Part shown: one piece after another, positions 1 through 10,425 of the stretch
How positions within the stretch are numbered: position 1 is the first letter of the stretch
Layout of the letters: each line of letters starts with the position of its first letter
Assembly: GCF_037126465.1 (NCBI RefSeq)
Contig: NC_088203.1
Span: 86,676,668-86,740,667 of the forward strand
Length of the DNA stretch: 64,000 nucleotides
Direction of reading: 5' to 3'
Source of the DNA: Ornithodoros turicata
Lineage: Eukaryota > Arthropoda > Arachnida > Ixodida > Argasidae
The notes under the pieces: model-generated
Told to the model about the DNA's origin: nothing
The model's input: the letters and a program-made list of their open reading frames with translations, nothing else
Databases searched by the model: none
Translations under genes and position numbers: made by a program

Positions 1-902
1 ACTGCCATGTAAATGACTTTTTTGCACGTTCGTCTTTTCCTCCAGCGTTATAATTTGTTAGACTTTTCGTGGTTAATATTTTTACTGAATTGTTCAGCAT
101 TTAAATGTGACAGTTAAAGGGAACTTTCAACAAGTGAACATGCATCTACTCGGCTATAATATTCATAATGGTGATTTGGAACTCCACAGCGCTCAACTGG
201 AGCCATGTTCCTTTGGTCCGGGTGGTTGTCATATTGAAATCCAACCAGAAAAAAATCGGAAATACGAAGGATTAAAACGGGAGCCCAAGAAACAAATATA
301 GCCCCCCCCCCCCCCCCCCCCGGATACATGCGACGTGGGTCAGTGTGGCAGTAATACCCTCTACTACGAAAAAAAAAATATTTTCTCATGTATACGAAAA
401 AACACCGTCGAGATTTTTTAATATGTTGTAGAGGAGGGCTCGCTCTATAAAACTGCGTTGGTTTCAGGCGTCTCTTCCGACCTCTTCATTACGTGTTTTA
501 CGCTCGATTGTAGCGAATTTTGGAAAAATCGCAAACTTCCTCTTTTTTTCCTTCAATGACTACAAGAGTTACGTGTCTTGCGATTTTACCTGTTAAAGTA
601 TTCCACGAGGCCTTGCCAGGGAAAAATACTCATTTAAATTTAATGGTTCGATTTTCCACACACAAAAAAAAATCACGAGTAGGACGAAAATTGCGAAACT
701 TCCGGTTTTTGTATACCAGCACCAATTACAGCACGACAACCGGAATTTGAACGCTGTGTAAAGCATGGTTTCCTCTATACGCAAAAGAAAACGGCACCCG
801 TCATATTGAGATTTGGGAAGAAATGTTTCGTGGTGTGTCGTTTTGCACTATTAGGGGCTGCTAAAAAAATTTTCGTAAAAATTCGCGATAGTTTTGTGAG
901 GG
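1..902. other. No recognisable gene; poly(C) run at 302-321
   Basis: I see no coding region with a recognisable domain. The only obvious feature is a C homopolymer at 302-321 preceded by an AT-rich stretch ending AAATATAG, which superficially resembles the C-tailed 3' ends of LINE copies elsewhere in the window, but the conserved upstream block of those copies is absent. Open frames here are short and compositionally random. Confidence 0.5.
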
Positions 903-925
903 CCGAGCAGGTCCGCTGGATCATT

Positions 926-1100
926 TGGCGTGGAATCGCCCAACTGTGGCTATGAGCGGCGTACAGACATGGAAGGATGGAGAGAGGACAACAGGAAGGA
1001 GTATAGGGGACAGCGGGGGTTAGTATGCCGGTGGTAGGATTCGAAGCCACCACCTCCCAGTCTTCAGCACGACAGTCATGCCGGACGCCATGCCGCTGGT
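926..1100 (-). mobile_element. tRNA-derived SINE-like repeat
   Basis: Read on the minus strand, the segment has a pol III box B-like motif (GGCTTCGAATCC, around 1045-1056) downstream of a tRNA-like stretch. The low-coordinate end (930-1010) is repeated at about 21,786-21,853 with the shared core CTGTGGCTATGAGCGGCGTA. The tRNA-like head joined to a shared non-tRNA body is what a SINE looks like. The exact ends and the source tRNA were not resolved. Confidence 0.45.
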
Positions 1101-1804
1101 TAAGTCATTGAAGTACAGTATCAAAACCTGACAAGAACAGGAAGTGAATGCCGCCGGCTGCTTATAATGTTGAAGAAAAGGCTGTCTTTCGAAATTCCAG
1201 ACAGCTTACTTGCCAAGCTAGTGGTTCGCGTTGTGTCAAACGAGATATTTGTGGAGACTTTTCCTAGAGGCGCAAAGTTTTCACTACTTTGCCACACCAC
1301 CTGCACCTAGTATCCAGACTTCGCCTGTCTATGTCACTATACTTCGTTTGTCTCCTGATCGTTGAAATTAGTCCGACGACTCCGATCACCAGTCATTCGC
1401 TTACTTTTCTTCGTTTTGCTGTTCTCGTGCATACCTCGCGGAAGCGCAAACCAATCCACGGAGCTTCTGCGCGTCTGGCATGGGCGACAAGAACGGGCGG
1501 AGCCCGTTCACCGGCACCGTGCAAGAAGCGAATATGCATACGTTACTTTACGTTACTATAGCGTGCTTGAGAGGCCGCTATGAACAAAGAATTGTACATC
1601 CTTCAAAACAGTGCCAGAAATTAAACAAATCGTAATTGTTTCACAGTCCTGCTTCTGCGCCAATAGTTTTCGCTATTGATTTTCGCAATTTTCTCCTCGA
1701 GACCCGAAGTGACGGGATTTTGTCGAGAAAATCCCAGGATTTCGGAACGTGAAAAGCAGTCGGGATTCCGGAATCCAGGATATCCCGGATCCAAACACCA
1801 TGTG

Positions 1805-2166
1805 TTACTCCAGGTGCCACTCGACTTGGTTTAGGATTAAGCGCTCCATTACCTTGCAAAGGCAGCTCACTAGACTGACCTGCCGGAAGGAGTTGAACTC
1901 CCGTAGAGACTTTTCTGGTTTCCGAGCGAGAATTATTTGCGACGTCTTCCAGGATTCTTGGAGTACTCCATCACGCCAGCTTTTGTCGATCAGTTCCAGC
2001 AGCTGGTTTAAAGCCAAACGCCCAAGACTGATAATCGCCTTGTATGTGATACTATCAAGACCTGAAGAGGAGTGTTTCCTACAAGAGGGAACCTCTCCTT
2101 CTAAACTCACGCACGCTGAAATCTGTGTCCACTGGTCCATCGTTGTTCCCAAGAAGAACAGCTAAC
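1805..2166 (-). pseudogene. Reverse-transcriptase fragment of an older RNase H-type LINE
   Basis: The minus-strand frame gives the start of a LINE reverse-transcriptase domain: SSGLDSITYKAI (counterpart of the usual SPGPDGITYK), then SWRDGVLQESWKTSQII and VMERLILNQVEWHLE. This matches the fingers region seen in element C of this window but belongs to a different, diverged copy. It ends at 1805 and is cut at 2167 by the antisense insertion of element A. Beyond that insertion (4261 onward, minus strand) the frame NEQYESCL may be its upstream continuation, but this is weak. It has no complete domain and is not functional. Confidence 0.7.
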
Positions 2167-2178
2167 TCATGATTGGCT
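2167..2178. repeat. Target-site duplication, left copy (element A)
   Basis: CTCATGATTGGC here is repeated exactly at 4249-4260, directly after the C-run that ends element A. The next bases (TCAGA versus CTCAGA) also match apart from one extra C. The pair brackets the insertion. Confidence 0.85.
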
Positions 2179-4085
2179 CAGAAGCTGGTGTGGGTGGCTG
2201 TACCCTTACCTGGTTGCAAGCCTTCCTCTCTGACAGGTCTCTGTTCGTACGCACATCAGATGGTGACAGTGCCAACTACTTTGTGCATCGTGGAGTTCCA
2301 CAAGGGAGCGTCCTCAGCCCGCTCCTGTTCAATGTCATCCTGGCACATCTCCCTTCTCTTCTGCCCAAGCATACCAATATCACGATCTATGCCGATGACA
2401 TTTGCATATGGACCTCTGCAGCGCGCCGTGATGCCATTCAGCGTCGTCTGCAACGTGCCTTAGACCTTCTTGTGGCGCATCTTGCTGACCGTGGGTTGTC
2501 GGTCTCGCCGGCTAAGACAGTAGCTATGGCATTCACGCGGCGCTCCTTCACCAAGTACCCCCTACTGCTAGCTGGCTCTAGACTGAACTACGTCTCGCAT
2601 TATCGGTATCTAGGCATCATCATTGATAGGGGACTGACATGGTCGCGGCAGATCAACTCCCTTTCTGCTAGCGCCCGCATCTACTGTAATGTGCTCCGGC
2701 ACCTCTGTGGATCCACATGGGGCCCGTCCTGTGCTGACCTCCATCGTGTGCACTGCTCCCTGTTGCTTGGCGTTATGCGCTATAGCCTGCCTGTCCTTTA
2801 TGGGCTCTCCAACACTCACGAGCGGGAGCTGCTCAATATTCAAGCCAGAAGTCTCCGTCTCTGTTTGGGAGTGCCAAAGACAACCGAAACCTTCTCTGTT
2901 TTGGCGGAGGCACGCGAGCCATCGGTGCTTATTATTCGCGATAGTGTCGCCTTACACGCGTACACACGTTATCTTGTCCGCCATCCAGCCCATTACCTCT
3001 GTGACATTGCGCAACGTTATCCCGCATCTGCATTCGGTCAAGCTATTTGCCGTTTACGAAGCAACATCCCCTCAACTTCCGCCCGGACTTCCTTTGCGCC
3101 ACCCATGTGGACACTTCACTACCCCACTGTACAAACGTCAATTCCGGGCCTTAGGAAAAAGAAGGTTGTGCCAACAGTTGTGGCCTGCCAACTGACCTTG
3201 TTCCACATCTACAGTCACCACCGGCATCGCACCCAGATATACACCGATGCTTCAGTCTCTCTAGTTGGGTCGTCTGCTGCCTTCTGCATCCCAGAGGATG
3301 GAGCTGAGCACGGCTTCAAGCTCCCTCTTATGTCATCTGCTGAGGCCGAGGCATTCGCACTACTGGCCGCTTTGAGACATGTCGCCTCGTGTGCGCCCAG
3401 GGCCTGGTCGGTCCTCACTGACAGTAAAGTGGCTCTGGAGGCGCTGGCCTCTTACTCTGCCGCAGTCATCAGTGACACCTATACCACGATCATCGCCCTG
3501 CACTCTGAACTTGTATCACTGGGACACGAAGTGGTGTTCCAATGGATCCCGAGCCATGTCGGAATTTCAGGCAATGATCGTGCTGACGCTCTTGCTCGGC
3601 AAGCCCACGACGCTGAGCAACCAACTGTCTTTCCCCTTGCGCACTCTATGTGCCAGCTGAAAATCCGCCGCTTCACTGCCAACCGCACACAGCTCTTTCA
3701 GCAAGAAGCTATACGCACCAATGCCTTCCTCAAATCCATTGACCCTTTGATGACATATGCTGTGCCTGGCCGCATCCCGCGCATCGAGGAATCGCTGATT
3801 CATCGGCTGCGGCTGAATGTGGCCCGAACTCCTCTCCTCCTATTTAAGATGAATCAGCACCCATCACCTCTTTGCCCAACGTGCAACGTAGAAGCCGATG
3901 TGCCACACATTCTCATTGCCTGCCAGCGGTACGAAGTCCACCGCTCGAGTCTCCGGCGCCGCCTTGCTCATCTAGGCTACCGAGAGCTTTCCCTCGCGGT
4001 GCTACTTGGCCCTACCCAACACGCTGAAGTCACGTCTGCGCTGACACGATTCCTTCGGGAATCTAAACTCCTGGGCATTCTCTGA
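2169..4085 (+). CDS. Truncated LINE polyprotein: RT palm/thumb + RNase H
   Basis: A 638-residue open frame from a LINE ORF2. The first few residues come from the target site, so the annotated Met is not a natural start. RT motifs: RGVPQGSVLSPLLF (residues 41-54) and YADD (74-77), the catalytic aspartates of DNA synthesis. The RNase H domain starts near residue 356, with candidate catalytic acids D360 (YTDAS), E394 (AEAEAF), D418 (LTDSK) and D473 (NDRADAL), plus WIPSHVGISGND. The C-terminus has a CPTC...H...C zinc-binding pattern and the family signature LSLAVLLGPTQ. The first RT catalytic Asp (motif A) is lost with the 5' truncation, so the product cannot polymerise. RNase H places it in the I/R1/LOA/Jockey-like assemblage; the exact clade needs a phylogeny. 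The unbroken frame over 1.9 kb implies a young copy. Confidence 0.9.
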   Translation: MIGSEAGVGGCTLTWLQAFLSDRSLFVRTSDGDSANYFVHRGVPQGSVLSPLLFNVILAHLPSLLPKHTNITIYADDICIWTSAARRDAIQRRLQRALDLLVAHLADRGLSVSPAKTVAMAFTRRSFTKYPLLLAGSRLNYVSHYRYLGIIIDRGLTWSRQINSLSASARIYCNVLRHLCGSTWGPSCADLHRVHCSLLLGVMRYSLPVLYGLSNTHERELLNIQARSLRLCLGVPKTTETFSVLAEAREPSVLIIRDSVALHAYTRYLVRHPAHYLCDIAQRYPASAFGQAICRLRSNIPSTSARTSFAPPMWTLHYPTVQTSIPGLRKKKVVPTVVACQLTLFHIYSHHRHRTQIYTDASVSLVGSSAAFCIPEDGAEHGFKLPLMSSAEAEAFALLAALRHVASCAPRAWSVLTDSKVALEALASYSAAVISDTYTTIIALHSELVSLGHEVVFQWIPSHVGISGNDRADALARQAHDAEQPTVFPLAHSMCQLKIRRFTANRTQLFQQEAIRTNAFLKSIDPLMTYAVPGRIPRIEESLIHRLRLNVARTPLLLFKMNQHPSPLCPTCNVEADVPHILIACQRYEVHRSSLRRRLAHLGYRELSLAVLLGPTQHAEVTSALTRFLRESKLLGIL

Positions 4086-4248
4086 TGCGCAACGATTAGT
4101 GAAGGAGCTGTTACTTCTGTATTTTTTGATAATTTTCTGTACCCCAGCTGTTTTCTTCTGTTTGCTTGAAAGCATTAGGGAATAGCAAGCCCACACCGTG
4201 GCTAACCTTTCCCTTTCCTTCTTACTTTGCATTAAACATATTCCCCCC
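2179..4248 (+). mobile_element. Element A: 5'-truncated, C-tailed RNase H LINE
   Basis: A non-LTR retrotransposon copy retaining the second half of the reverse transcriptase, the thumb, RNase H, a C-terminal zinc-binding segment and the 3' UTR. It is bounded by a 12-bp target-site duplication. The endonuclease, ORF1 and RT fingers are missing, as expected for incomplete target-primed reverse transcription. The 3' UTR has the block GGAATAGCAAGC (about 4179-4190) and TGGCTAACCTTTCC (about 4199-4212), and ends in CCCCCCC immediately before the duplicated target. Related copies in the window are B, C, D and, more distantly, G. Confidence 0.88.
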
Positions 4249-4260
4249 CTCATGATTGGC
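4249..4260. repeat. Target-site duplication, right copy (element A)
   Basis: CTCATGATTGGC, identical to 2167-2178. It follows the terminal C-run directly, fixing the 3' end of element A in that run. Confidence 0.85.
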
Positions 4261-5656
4261 CTCAGACATGACTCATACTGCTCATTAAAGCAACATTTGG
4301 TCTGAATATTTACCGCCAGTAGTCGTCCGCTAGTGATCGCTCGGGCAGTCCGCAGTGTAATGTCAGGACCTGGGGTTCGCGTGTGTAACCAGAGCCCAGG
4401 CTGTTCATTGTCTGCTAAATTTGCGGAGCTGGTGTATACGGGGTTAGAGACGCACAATGTCTCCCAAGAACGGATGTCGACGGATAATACCAGACACAGG
4501 ATGGACTGTGAGGCTTCTTGGCAGTGACTCTTCGCGTCTGTTGTTCGGAACAACATTTCCGCGCGGCAACGCATCGAGAGCAATCTTTCAAGAAGCGCCT
4601 TTTATAAATTTTGCACAGTTTTGGTGATGAAACGGTTTTCACAGATGGGTTATGCGGCCAGGGGGGCTTCCTGCCGAAAAGCGTATGTAACTACTGCACA
4701 ACTACTGGACAAAGTTTGTAATAGCAATGCAGCTTTTGTAATGGAGCAGGTAGCATCCATGGTGGGTTACTGAAACCCCCAAGGTTTATGTTATTTTTTC
4801 TAATTTACCCAATAACTAACTAACAAACTAGCTAACTAATTACCTGAAACTCATTTGTTAAGTCATGAAATGTTTTCGAGTAAATGAGAGATAGCAGAAT
4901 TGGAGCCGTATGTAAATCCTCCCTCTTCTTCTAAATATATTGAAACGAGCACGTATTTGGGATATACATCGCTAAATTGTGCCATGCAAATAAGCCGTAA
5001 CTGAAACCACGCACTTCTCCAGCAAGCAGCTTCAAGAGCGGAAAAAAAAAAGGGGGGGGGGAAAGGGCGTTCACGACGGAAGGCCACGTCATTTGATTTG
5101 ATGTGATTTTAAGGAAAAATAAAATGGAGATTTCGGCTTCGCTAATTGTGAGGCCGCACGTGTTTTGTAGCGACTGGGCTGAAACGCTGGTTTGTTCGCC
5201 AGATATAGACCGCTTTCCGGCCCGGATAAGCTGAAGCGATGTCGTTTTTGCGCTCGAGAAGAGTTCGGGTTTCGCGTCATTCGCAAATACCAAAGTTTGG
5301 ACATGTAAAAGCACGTGCTCGCTTCAGGATTTTTTTAAAAAGAGGGTACACTCAAATAATATTCTACGGTCTCTCGTTTTCCTTAAGACTTCTCATTAAA
5401 AATTAACTATTAATTTTAGGTAATTAGTAGACGACTTCTGAAAATCCCAGTGCTCTTTGCGCACGCATGGCATACTGGACGCTTGCTGAGCGGGGGAGCG
5501 AAGAATAAATCCCTCACAGTTCGCTTTCGCTGACCTTGACACGTCGTGGACAATCCTTGACACATCGTGGACACAACGGACAATGGACCGGTAGGGGAGA
5601 AATTGGAACAGTTTGGAAGCCACCTGTTTCTCACGTATTAGTAAACTCCCACAGTT
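4261..5656. other. Intergenic; no supported gene
   Basis: There is AT-rich and homopolymer-containing sequence (for example an A/G run near 5041-5060) and no frame with a recognisable domain. The minus-strand frame just after 4261 might continue the LINE fragment at 1805-2166. Confidence 0.4.
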
Positions 5657-5855
5657 CAAAGCGGTGCTAAGCACTTTGGGATTTTCTGAACTCGTCTACT
5701 GTCCAACAGCTGCATGCTCTATCTCACAGGACGTCCGCCCTGACACAGAATCTGCAAAAATGGCATCGGTGCTGCTCTCACAGCTATTGTTAAACACCTG
5801 CGAAGGATTAAAAGTGTGCTTGGACGATACTGAGAAGGTTCTCGTTGCTGTAGGT
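5657..5855 (+). other. Possible coding exon, unrecognised
   Basis: A stretch of about 65 codons with no stops and a protein-like composition (FKAVLSTLGFSELVY ... LSQLLLNTCEGLKVCLDD). It follows a pyrimidine-rich tract ending CCCACAG (possible acceptor) and precedes CTGTAG|GTAGGT (possible donor). I do not recognise the peptide and see no neighbouring exon that would join it. It could be a chance frame; a leucine-rich helical segment is all that can be said. Confidence 0.15.
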
Positions 5856-5948
5856 AGGTGCGTTCCGATTAAGCCGAACTCAACTCATCCAATGAGGTGA
5901 TGTTGTGCACATTGGCGTCCCCCATATGGGTAAGTGTTCAGTTGGTTT

Positions 5949-6700
5949 TAATGCGTTAGCATTAGGAGTGTCAAAACGGAAAAAGCTGTATGTATGTGTA
6001 TGTGTGCGTGTGTGTGTCCGTGTGTGAGATGGTGAAGCCTCAACGAGACAGCGGTATAAGTGGACATGCAAAGGGGATATAAGAGGGTAAATGGAAATGG
6101 AGGCAAATGATTTGAATTTGAAGTAGTCGAAGGTAAGTAAGAGTAAGAGGTAAGAGTAATTGAAGGTAATTAGAGGTAGTTAAAGGCAGTTCAAACGATA
6201 AAGTTGAGTTTAAACGTAATGAATGTAAGACATCTGTAATTAAGAGAAAGATTAAATGAAATTAAAGAATACCGAAGGTAACCGCAGGTTATACCTGAGG
6301 TAATTAAATATAAAGGTAATAAACGTCAATTCAAGGGGGAATTGAGAGTAGTTAAGGCAACTAAACGTATTTAACGGTAATTAAGGGACTTCAAGATTAC
6401 GTAAGGTAGTTAAAGGGTAATTACAGGGTAATTGAAATTGAGATTAATTAAAAGTTAATTAAATGGACTTACATATAGCAATTGAAAGTGTCAAACCGGA
6501 AATCAAACATTGAGTGGAGGTGGACAACCGGAAGTCAGGTTAGACCGGAAGTGGAGAACCGGACGTCGAGTTGGACAGGAAATGCATACCAGAAGTCAAG
6601 TATAGACGGGATGTGGACAACCGGAAGTCGGGTCTAGACTGGAAGTGAACACCCAGAAATCAAGTGTGGACCGGAAAAGGCGGTTAATGCTAACGCATTT
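5949..6700. mobile_element. Low-complexity element bounded by inverted hairpins
   Basis: Both ends carry the same inverted motif: TAATGCGTTAGCATTA at 5949-5964 and TAATGCTAACGCATT at 6685-6699. Each is itself a small stem-loop (AATGC/GCATT). The interior has a (GT)n tract (about 5990-6020), degenerate AAGGTAATTAA-type repeats (6110-6480) and a CCGGAAGT-rich minisatellite (6490-6678). There is no coding. Terminal hairpins around an internal tandem array recall non-autonomous Helentron (HINE-like) elements, but no Rep/helicase sequence or diagnostic terminus supports that firmly. Confidence 0.5.
6490..6678 (+). repeat. Diverged ~31-bp minisatellite rich in CCGGAAGT
   Basis: About five to six degenerate units of the form GTGGACAACCGGAAGTC + (A/G)GGTCTAGACCGGAA. 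The CCGGAAGT core or a one-base variant recurs roughly every 12-20 bases. The array is wholly inside the hairpin-bounded element. Confidence 0.7.
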
Positions 6701-7634
6701 CTCTCATATTTACCGCTAAATCGCCAGTGAATTTTTTGTTTTTGTTTTTTCGGTTATTCATCATTCCTCCTATCTCTCTCTGTCTGTCTGTTGTCTACAG
6801 AGCACCGATGCAAGAAACACAATAATAACAATATTATGATAATCCGTACCACACAATATGGAAAGCAGGTACGGTATAGTATGAGCGACGTCGAGAGCTC
6901 CCGAACACATCATCAATGGACCAAGCTCCAAAACAAGCAATTACATTCACAACAATGTCATTCCCTAGGGTGTGCCCTCCATTGGCTAAAATGTGATCCT
7001 CTAAACCGAGGTTTTTGTTTTTCCACTGAAACACAATTCTCTAAAGTGAAACACCCTCTCTAAAAAAAGAAAGAAAACATTCAACTGAAGTCTCGCTAGA
7101 GAATCCCCTTGACAGCGCGTGTGTGTGTGTTTTGTTTGTTTGTTTGTTTTTCACAGTGCTACGACGAGGACAGTGTCTCCCGGGAACTAGACCAGGTGGA
7201 TTTGCGGGATGTGGGTTGTGACCACATTGTTCGCGCACCAGTCACCTGGGATTCGAAAGTTATTCACTGACAGTCAGTGAATAGGCGGGAGCTCTGGTGT
7301 ACCTGTGTTTTTGTGCACTTGCCGCTGTTGTGCCCAACGACTAATATGCAGGAAACGTACGAAATGTACAGGAATAGCCCAGTACACCTCACATGCAGCA
7401 TGAACCAGAGCATGATCCGCAACCTCCGACATTAATTACGCCGCATCTCATGATTTAAGCTCTGCTAATCTACTGTCAGGCGTGGATTTATCGCGCGTGT
7501 GACATTCAAATCTCTCCTGTGAAGGCCCCTGGCACGGGGATGCTCTGTTCAAGACTGAAATAAGACAGCTGTCGGAAAAGCCGGATAGTGACATGGCAAA
7601 TTTAACTCGCACCGCTCGATTACAGGCCAGGTAC

Positions 7635-8514
7635 ACAGGGTGTCCCAGAAAACGTGTCATTGAATTATAATAAAGAAACTACGCCACCCAGAATCATGCG
7701 GTGAACGACATTTGTTCTTATTAGGTTTTTGCCACCACCTGATGTGAATGTCATGTATCGTAAGTTTAATTATGTAAATATTTGCGAACTGAACTCGGAA
7801 ATTTGCCAAGTAAAGGTGACTTTTTTACCCTACCAATATGGAGAGCGTGCCGAATTCACTCAAATTCATGATAATTGACTGTGATACTCACGAGCTGTCC
7901 CATCGGAAAAAATAGCCGAACATCATGCTTTTCGGGGCACCGGACCATAACACGCGATGTCTTTTTGAGCGCAATCGCTCTGAGTCCGACGAAAGGAGGT
8001 TCCAAACCCAACCCACAGTGTGACAGTAGAAAAAGTAACAGTTCCTGAAATTGGGAGAGGGAAAGCATTATTCCAGCGAAAGTCGGACGCGATAAGCCAT
8101 TCCTGTGTTATCTATTTCTGCAATGCCGGGGTGGGCTGCTATTCGAACCTCCTTTCGTCGGACTGACAACGATTGCGTTGAAAAAATTCGTCGCGCGCAA
8201 TCTTGTGGGAGCTCCGTGGAGCATGAGGTTCGGCTATTTTTTCCGATGGGATAGCTCCTGAATACCTCAGTCAATTATCATTCATTTGAGTAAACTAGAC
8301 ATGCTCTTCACATTGGTGGGGTAAAAAAGTGACCTTTACGTGGCAAATTTCCGACTTCAGTTCGCAAACATTTACATAATTAAGCTTACGTTAAGTGACA
8401 TTCACATCAGGAGGTGGCAAAAACCTACTAAGAACAAATGCCGTTGACCGGATGACTTTAGGTGGTGTAGTTTTTCTTTTACAATTCAATGACACGTTTT
8501 CTGGGACACCCTGT
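7635..8514. mobile_element. Long fold-back element, ACAGGGTGTCCCAG ends
   Basis: The left end reads ACAGGGTGTCCCAGAAAACG and the right end is its reverse complement. The similarity continues inward for hundreds of bases: the inner segments around CCTCCTTTCGTCGGACT and CGGCTATTTTTTCCGATGG are also mirrored. The element is therefore nearly a 0.88-kb palindrome. It encodes nothing recognisable and is presumably non-autonomous. No clean target-site duplication was found. Confidence 0.75.
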
Positions 8515-8655
8515 ATACGTCAACCGTTACGGCACACTTAGCGACGATTTGCCGTGCCATGGCATCATACAACGTACAGGACACGCACTGGCTGTCATTG
8601 CATTCCGCCCTACATGTTTTCTCACACAACATACCTACATGCATACAACACAGCG

Positions 8656-9463
8656 GAGCCGTATATTAAAAGGGAGTCTGGCCATTAATGGGTCATGCCT
8701 ACACCTGAAGCTCCACCCACTTTTTCAGCTTTCCGACCAATGAGGTTTGAAATATGGGGCGCTATCAATCAACCTATCCTCACTATTTCTCCCTGTATCC
8801 AACATGGGTAGCGCCATTTTGGGTGGCAAGTGGATTGGATGGGATTCAAATGGATACCTTTTGCAATCTGCAAAACTAGTGGCTTTTTGGTGCAAATTTG
8901 ATGAACGCCACCTAGGGAGCGTAAGGCAGCACGTCGGGAATTGTCGTTTGCTTCCGTTGTTGTACCGCTGCCGGCAGAACCACCTAGTGGGACACATTCT
9001 GTTGTCGGTATGATTTTTAAACAAATCTACATTAATAGTTGGAATATAAAGGCAAGAATGTTTATATGCATGAAATCATGCAATTAAATATAATATTGTA
9101 CAGCACAGTTCCGTTTTTGTTATGATTTCGTTGTGATCACCGTGTTCACTAGGCCTAACACCGGCGACAAAACGTATTATTTTCAGTTAGATACCGATGG
9201 CATAAGTTGAAACTGATTTCCGAGAAACGTATATCAGGATGTACGTTTGCAGCGTAAAATCAGAATAGCCTGTGAAAATTTTTTGGCACGAAATCCCCGC
9301 TTCACTGCGTTTGCTTTCGTCGCCATTTTGGGTGGCAATAAGGCGTCATGGCGGCCCCCTTCGTAAAAGGCAAACCAATCAGAGGACCGAAACTGTGATT
9401 GACAGGTCGAGCCTCTTTTTGTGACTCCTCCCAATGGCCAGACTCCCTTTTAATATACGGCTC
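8656..9463. mobile_element. Inverted-repeat element, GAGCCGTATATTAAAAGGGA ends
   Basis: The terminal sequence GAGCCGTATATTAAAAGGGA followed by GTCTGGCCATT at the left is mirrored at 9435-9463. A subterminal motif CGCCATTTTGGGTGGCAA is mirrored too. It is about 0.8 kb with no coding, consistent with a MITE or non-autonomous DNA transposon. Confidence 0.7.
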
Positions 9464-9474
9464 TGCAATTCGTA

Positions 9475-9630
9475 TGAACGTGTGTGTGAGTGAGAAAGCA
9501 TGCAAGAGTGAAAGTGGAGTGAGTGAGTGAGTCAGTGGGTGTGGTTTGTCCCTTCAGATGACGCAACCTTGGTAGTGGTTGGGGAGGAGCGTTAGCTTAG
9601 CTCAGTTGGTAGAGGCCTTGACCTGCCATA
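9475..9630 (+). mobile_element. tRNA-derived SINE, 5' part with box A
   Basis: The stretch from about 9485 matches, in the opposite orientation, the SINE at 54,560-54,780, including GAGTGAGTGAGTCAGTGGGT and the box A TAGCTCAGTTGGTAGAGG (9598-9615). The copy departs from the other after GACCTGC and so lacks box B. It is not a functional tRNA gene. Confidence 0.7.
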
Positions 9631-9694
9631 GAGACAGCGGCATCTGGTGAACACAGGTATAACGTAAATGTTGTGAGGCCTAAATAAACAAAGC

Positions 9695-9842
9695 CTGGTT
9701 GCGCCTAAGGCCATGGAAGATTGAAAGAAATATGGACGTCGTTGAAAATACCAGACAGCGGCAGGAATCAAACCCTCAACAGGCTTTAGATTGCCGGTCG
9801 GGTTCGCCATCTGGGTCAAGTCATCAGTAATCCGTGCCATAA
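9695..9842 (-). mobile_element. Second SINE-like fragment, inverted
   Basis: On the minus strand there is a box B-like GGTTTGATTCCTGCCGC (about 9758-9774) preceded by a tRNA-like segment starting GACTTGACCCAGATGG. It lies head-on to the SINE at 9475. The boundaries are approximate. Confidence 0.4.
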
Positions 9843-10074
9843 TGGATAGCGCGCTTGACCAGTAATCAAGAAATACACGAATTGTACCAGCACGTTGTGA
9901 CGAAAGACGGACCCGCAGTCGAAGTCATTAGACAGACGACTATTATTTACATTTACAGGTTGATGGGACGTTAGAAATCAACCACTTTTACACATAAGCG
10001 ACGCCTTTTAACGAAAAGCATTTCTATTTCCAAACAGGATTCACCAACGAGAACGCACAAAACTAATGTCAGTG

Positions 10075-10390
10075 ACGTACCGGTCCCGGCAAAAATTTAC
10101 GGAACACGAGAGCGGTGTATTTTCCCCTCGGTGCGACACCCTAGCGGCAAGCGGAATCGCGCTTGCTCACTCGTTCAGAGGGGTGGAGGAGTCAGAGCCG
10201 TTTATAGAGAGAGTTTGGCCATTCTCTGGATCTTTTGCCGCCTTGTGGGCGGAGCCTATTTTGACGTCAGAGTCGTCTCTTGCTCCGCCCAAAAAGCCTT
10301 GATCCAAGCGTAATCCGTCCAGAATCCGCTTATCAGCCATCTGGGGCGCACCATTTTGATGCAGCCCTCCACCTGGTCGACAGTGCTTTG
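10075..10390. repeat. MITE arms (ACGGAACACG family and neighbours)
   Basis: Positions 10,085-10,165 (GGCAAAAATTTACGGAACAC ... GGTGCGACACCCTA) match one arm of the fold-back MITE at 29,869-30,128 and the inverted copy at 17,880-18,000. The following 10,195-10,390 contains another repeat-like segment (TTTGGCCATTCTCTGG, GGGCGGAGCC) without a visible partner. Confidence 0.55.
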
Positions 10391-10425
10391 TGCCGCTCAA
10401 TGTAATCTACAGATATCACTGGCTT

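Noticed and set aside
302..321. C-run as the tail of a further C-tailed LINE copy
   Set aside because: It is preceded by AAATATAG but lacks the conserved block (GGAATAGCAAGC, TGGCTGACCTTTCC) and any LINE coding upstream.
1805..4085. Twin-primed (5'-inverted) single LINE insertion
   Set aside because: An exact 12-bp duplication (CTCATGATTGGC) lies between the inverted fragment and the plus-strand copy and again after the C-run, so the plus-strand copy is a separate insertion.
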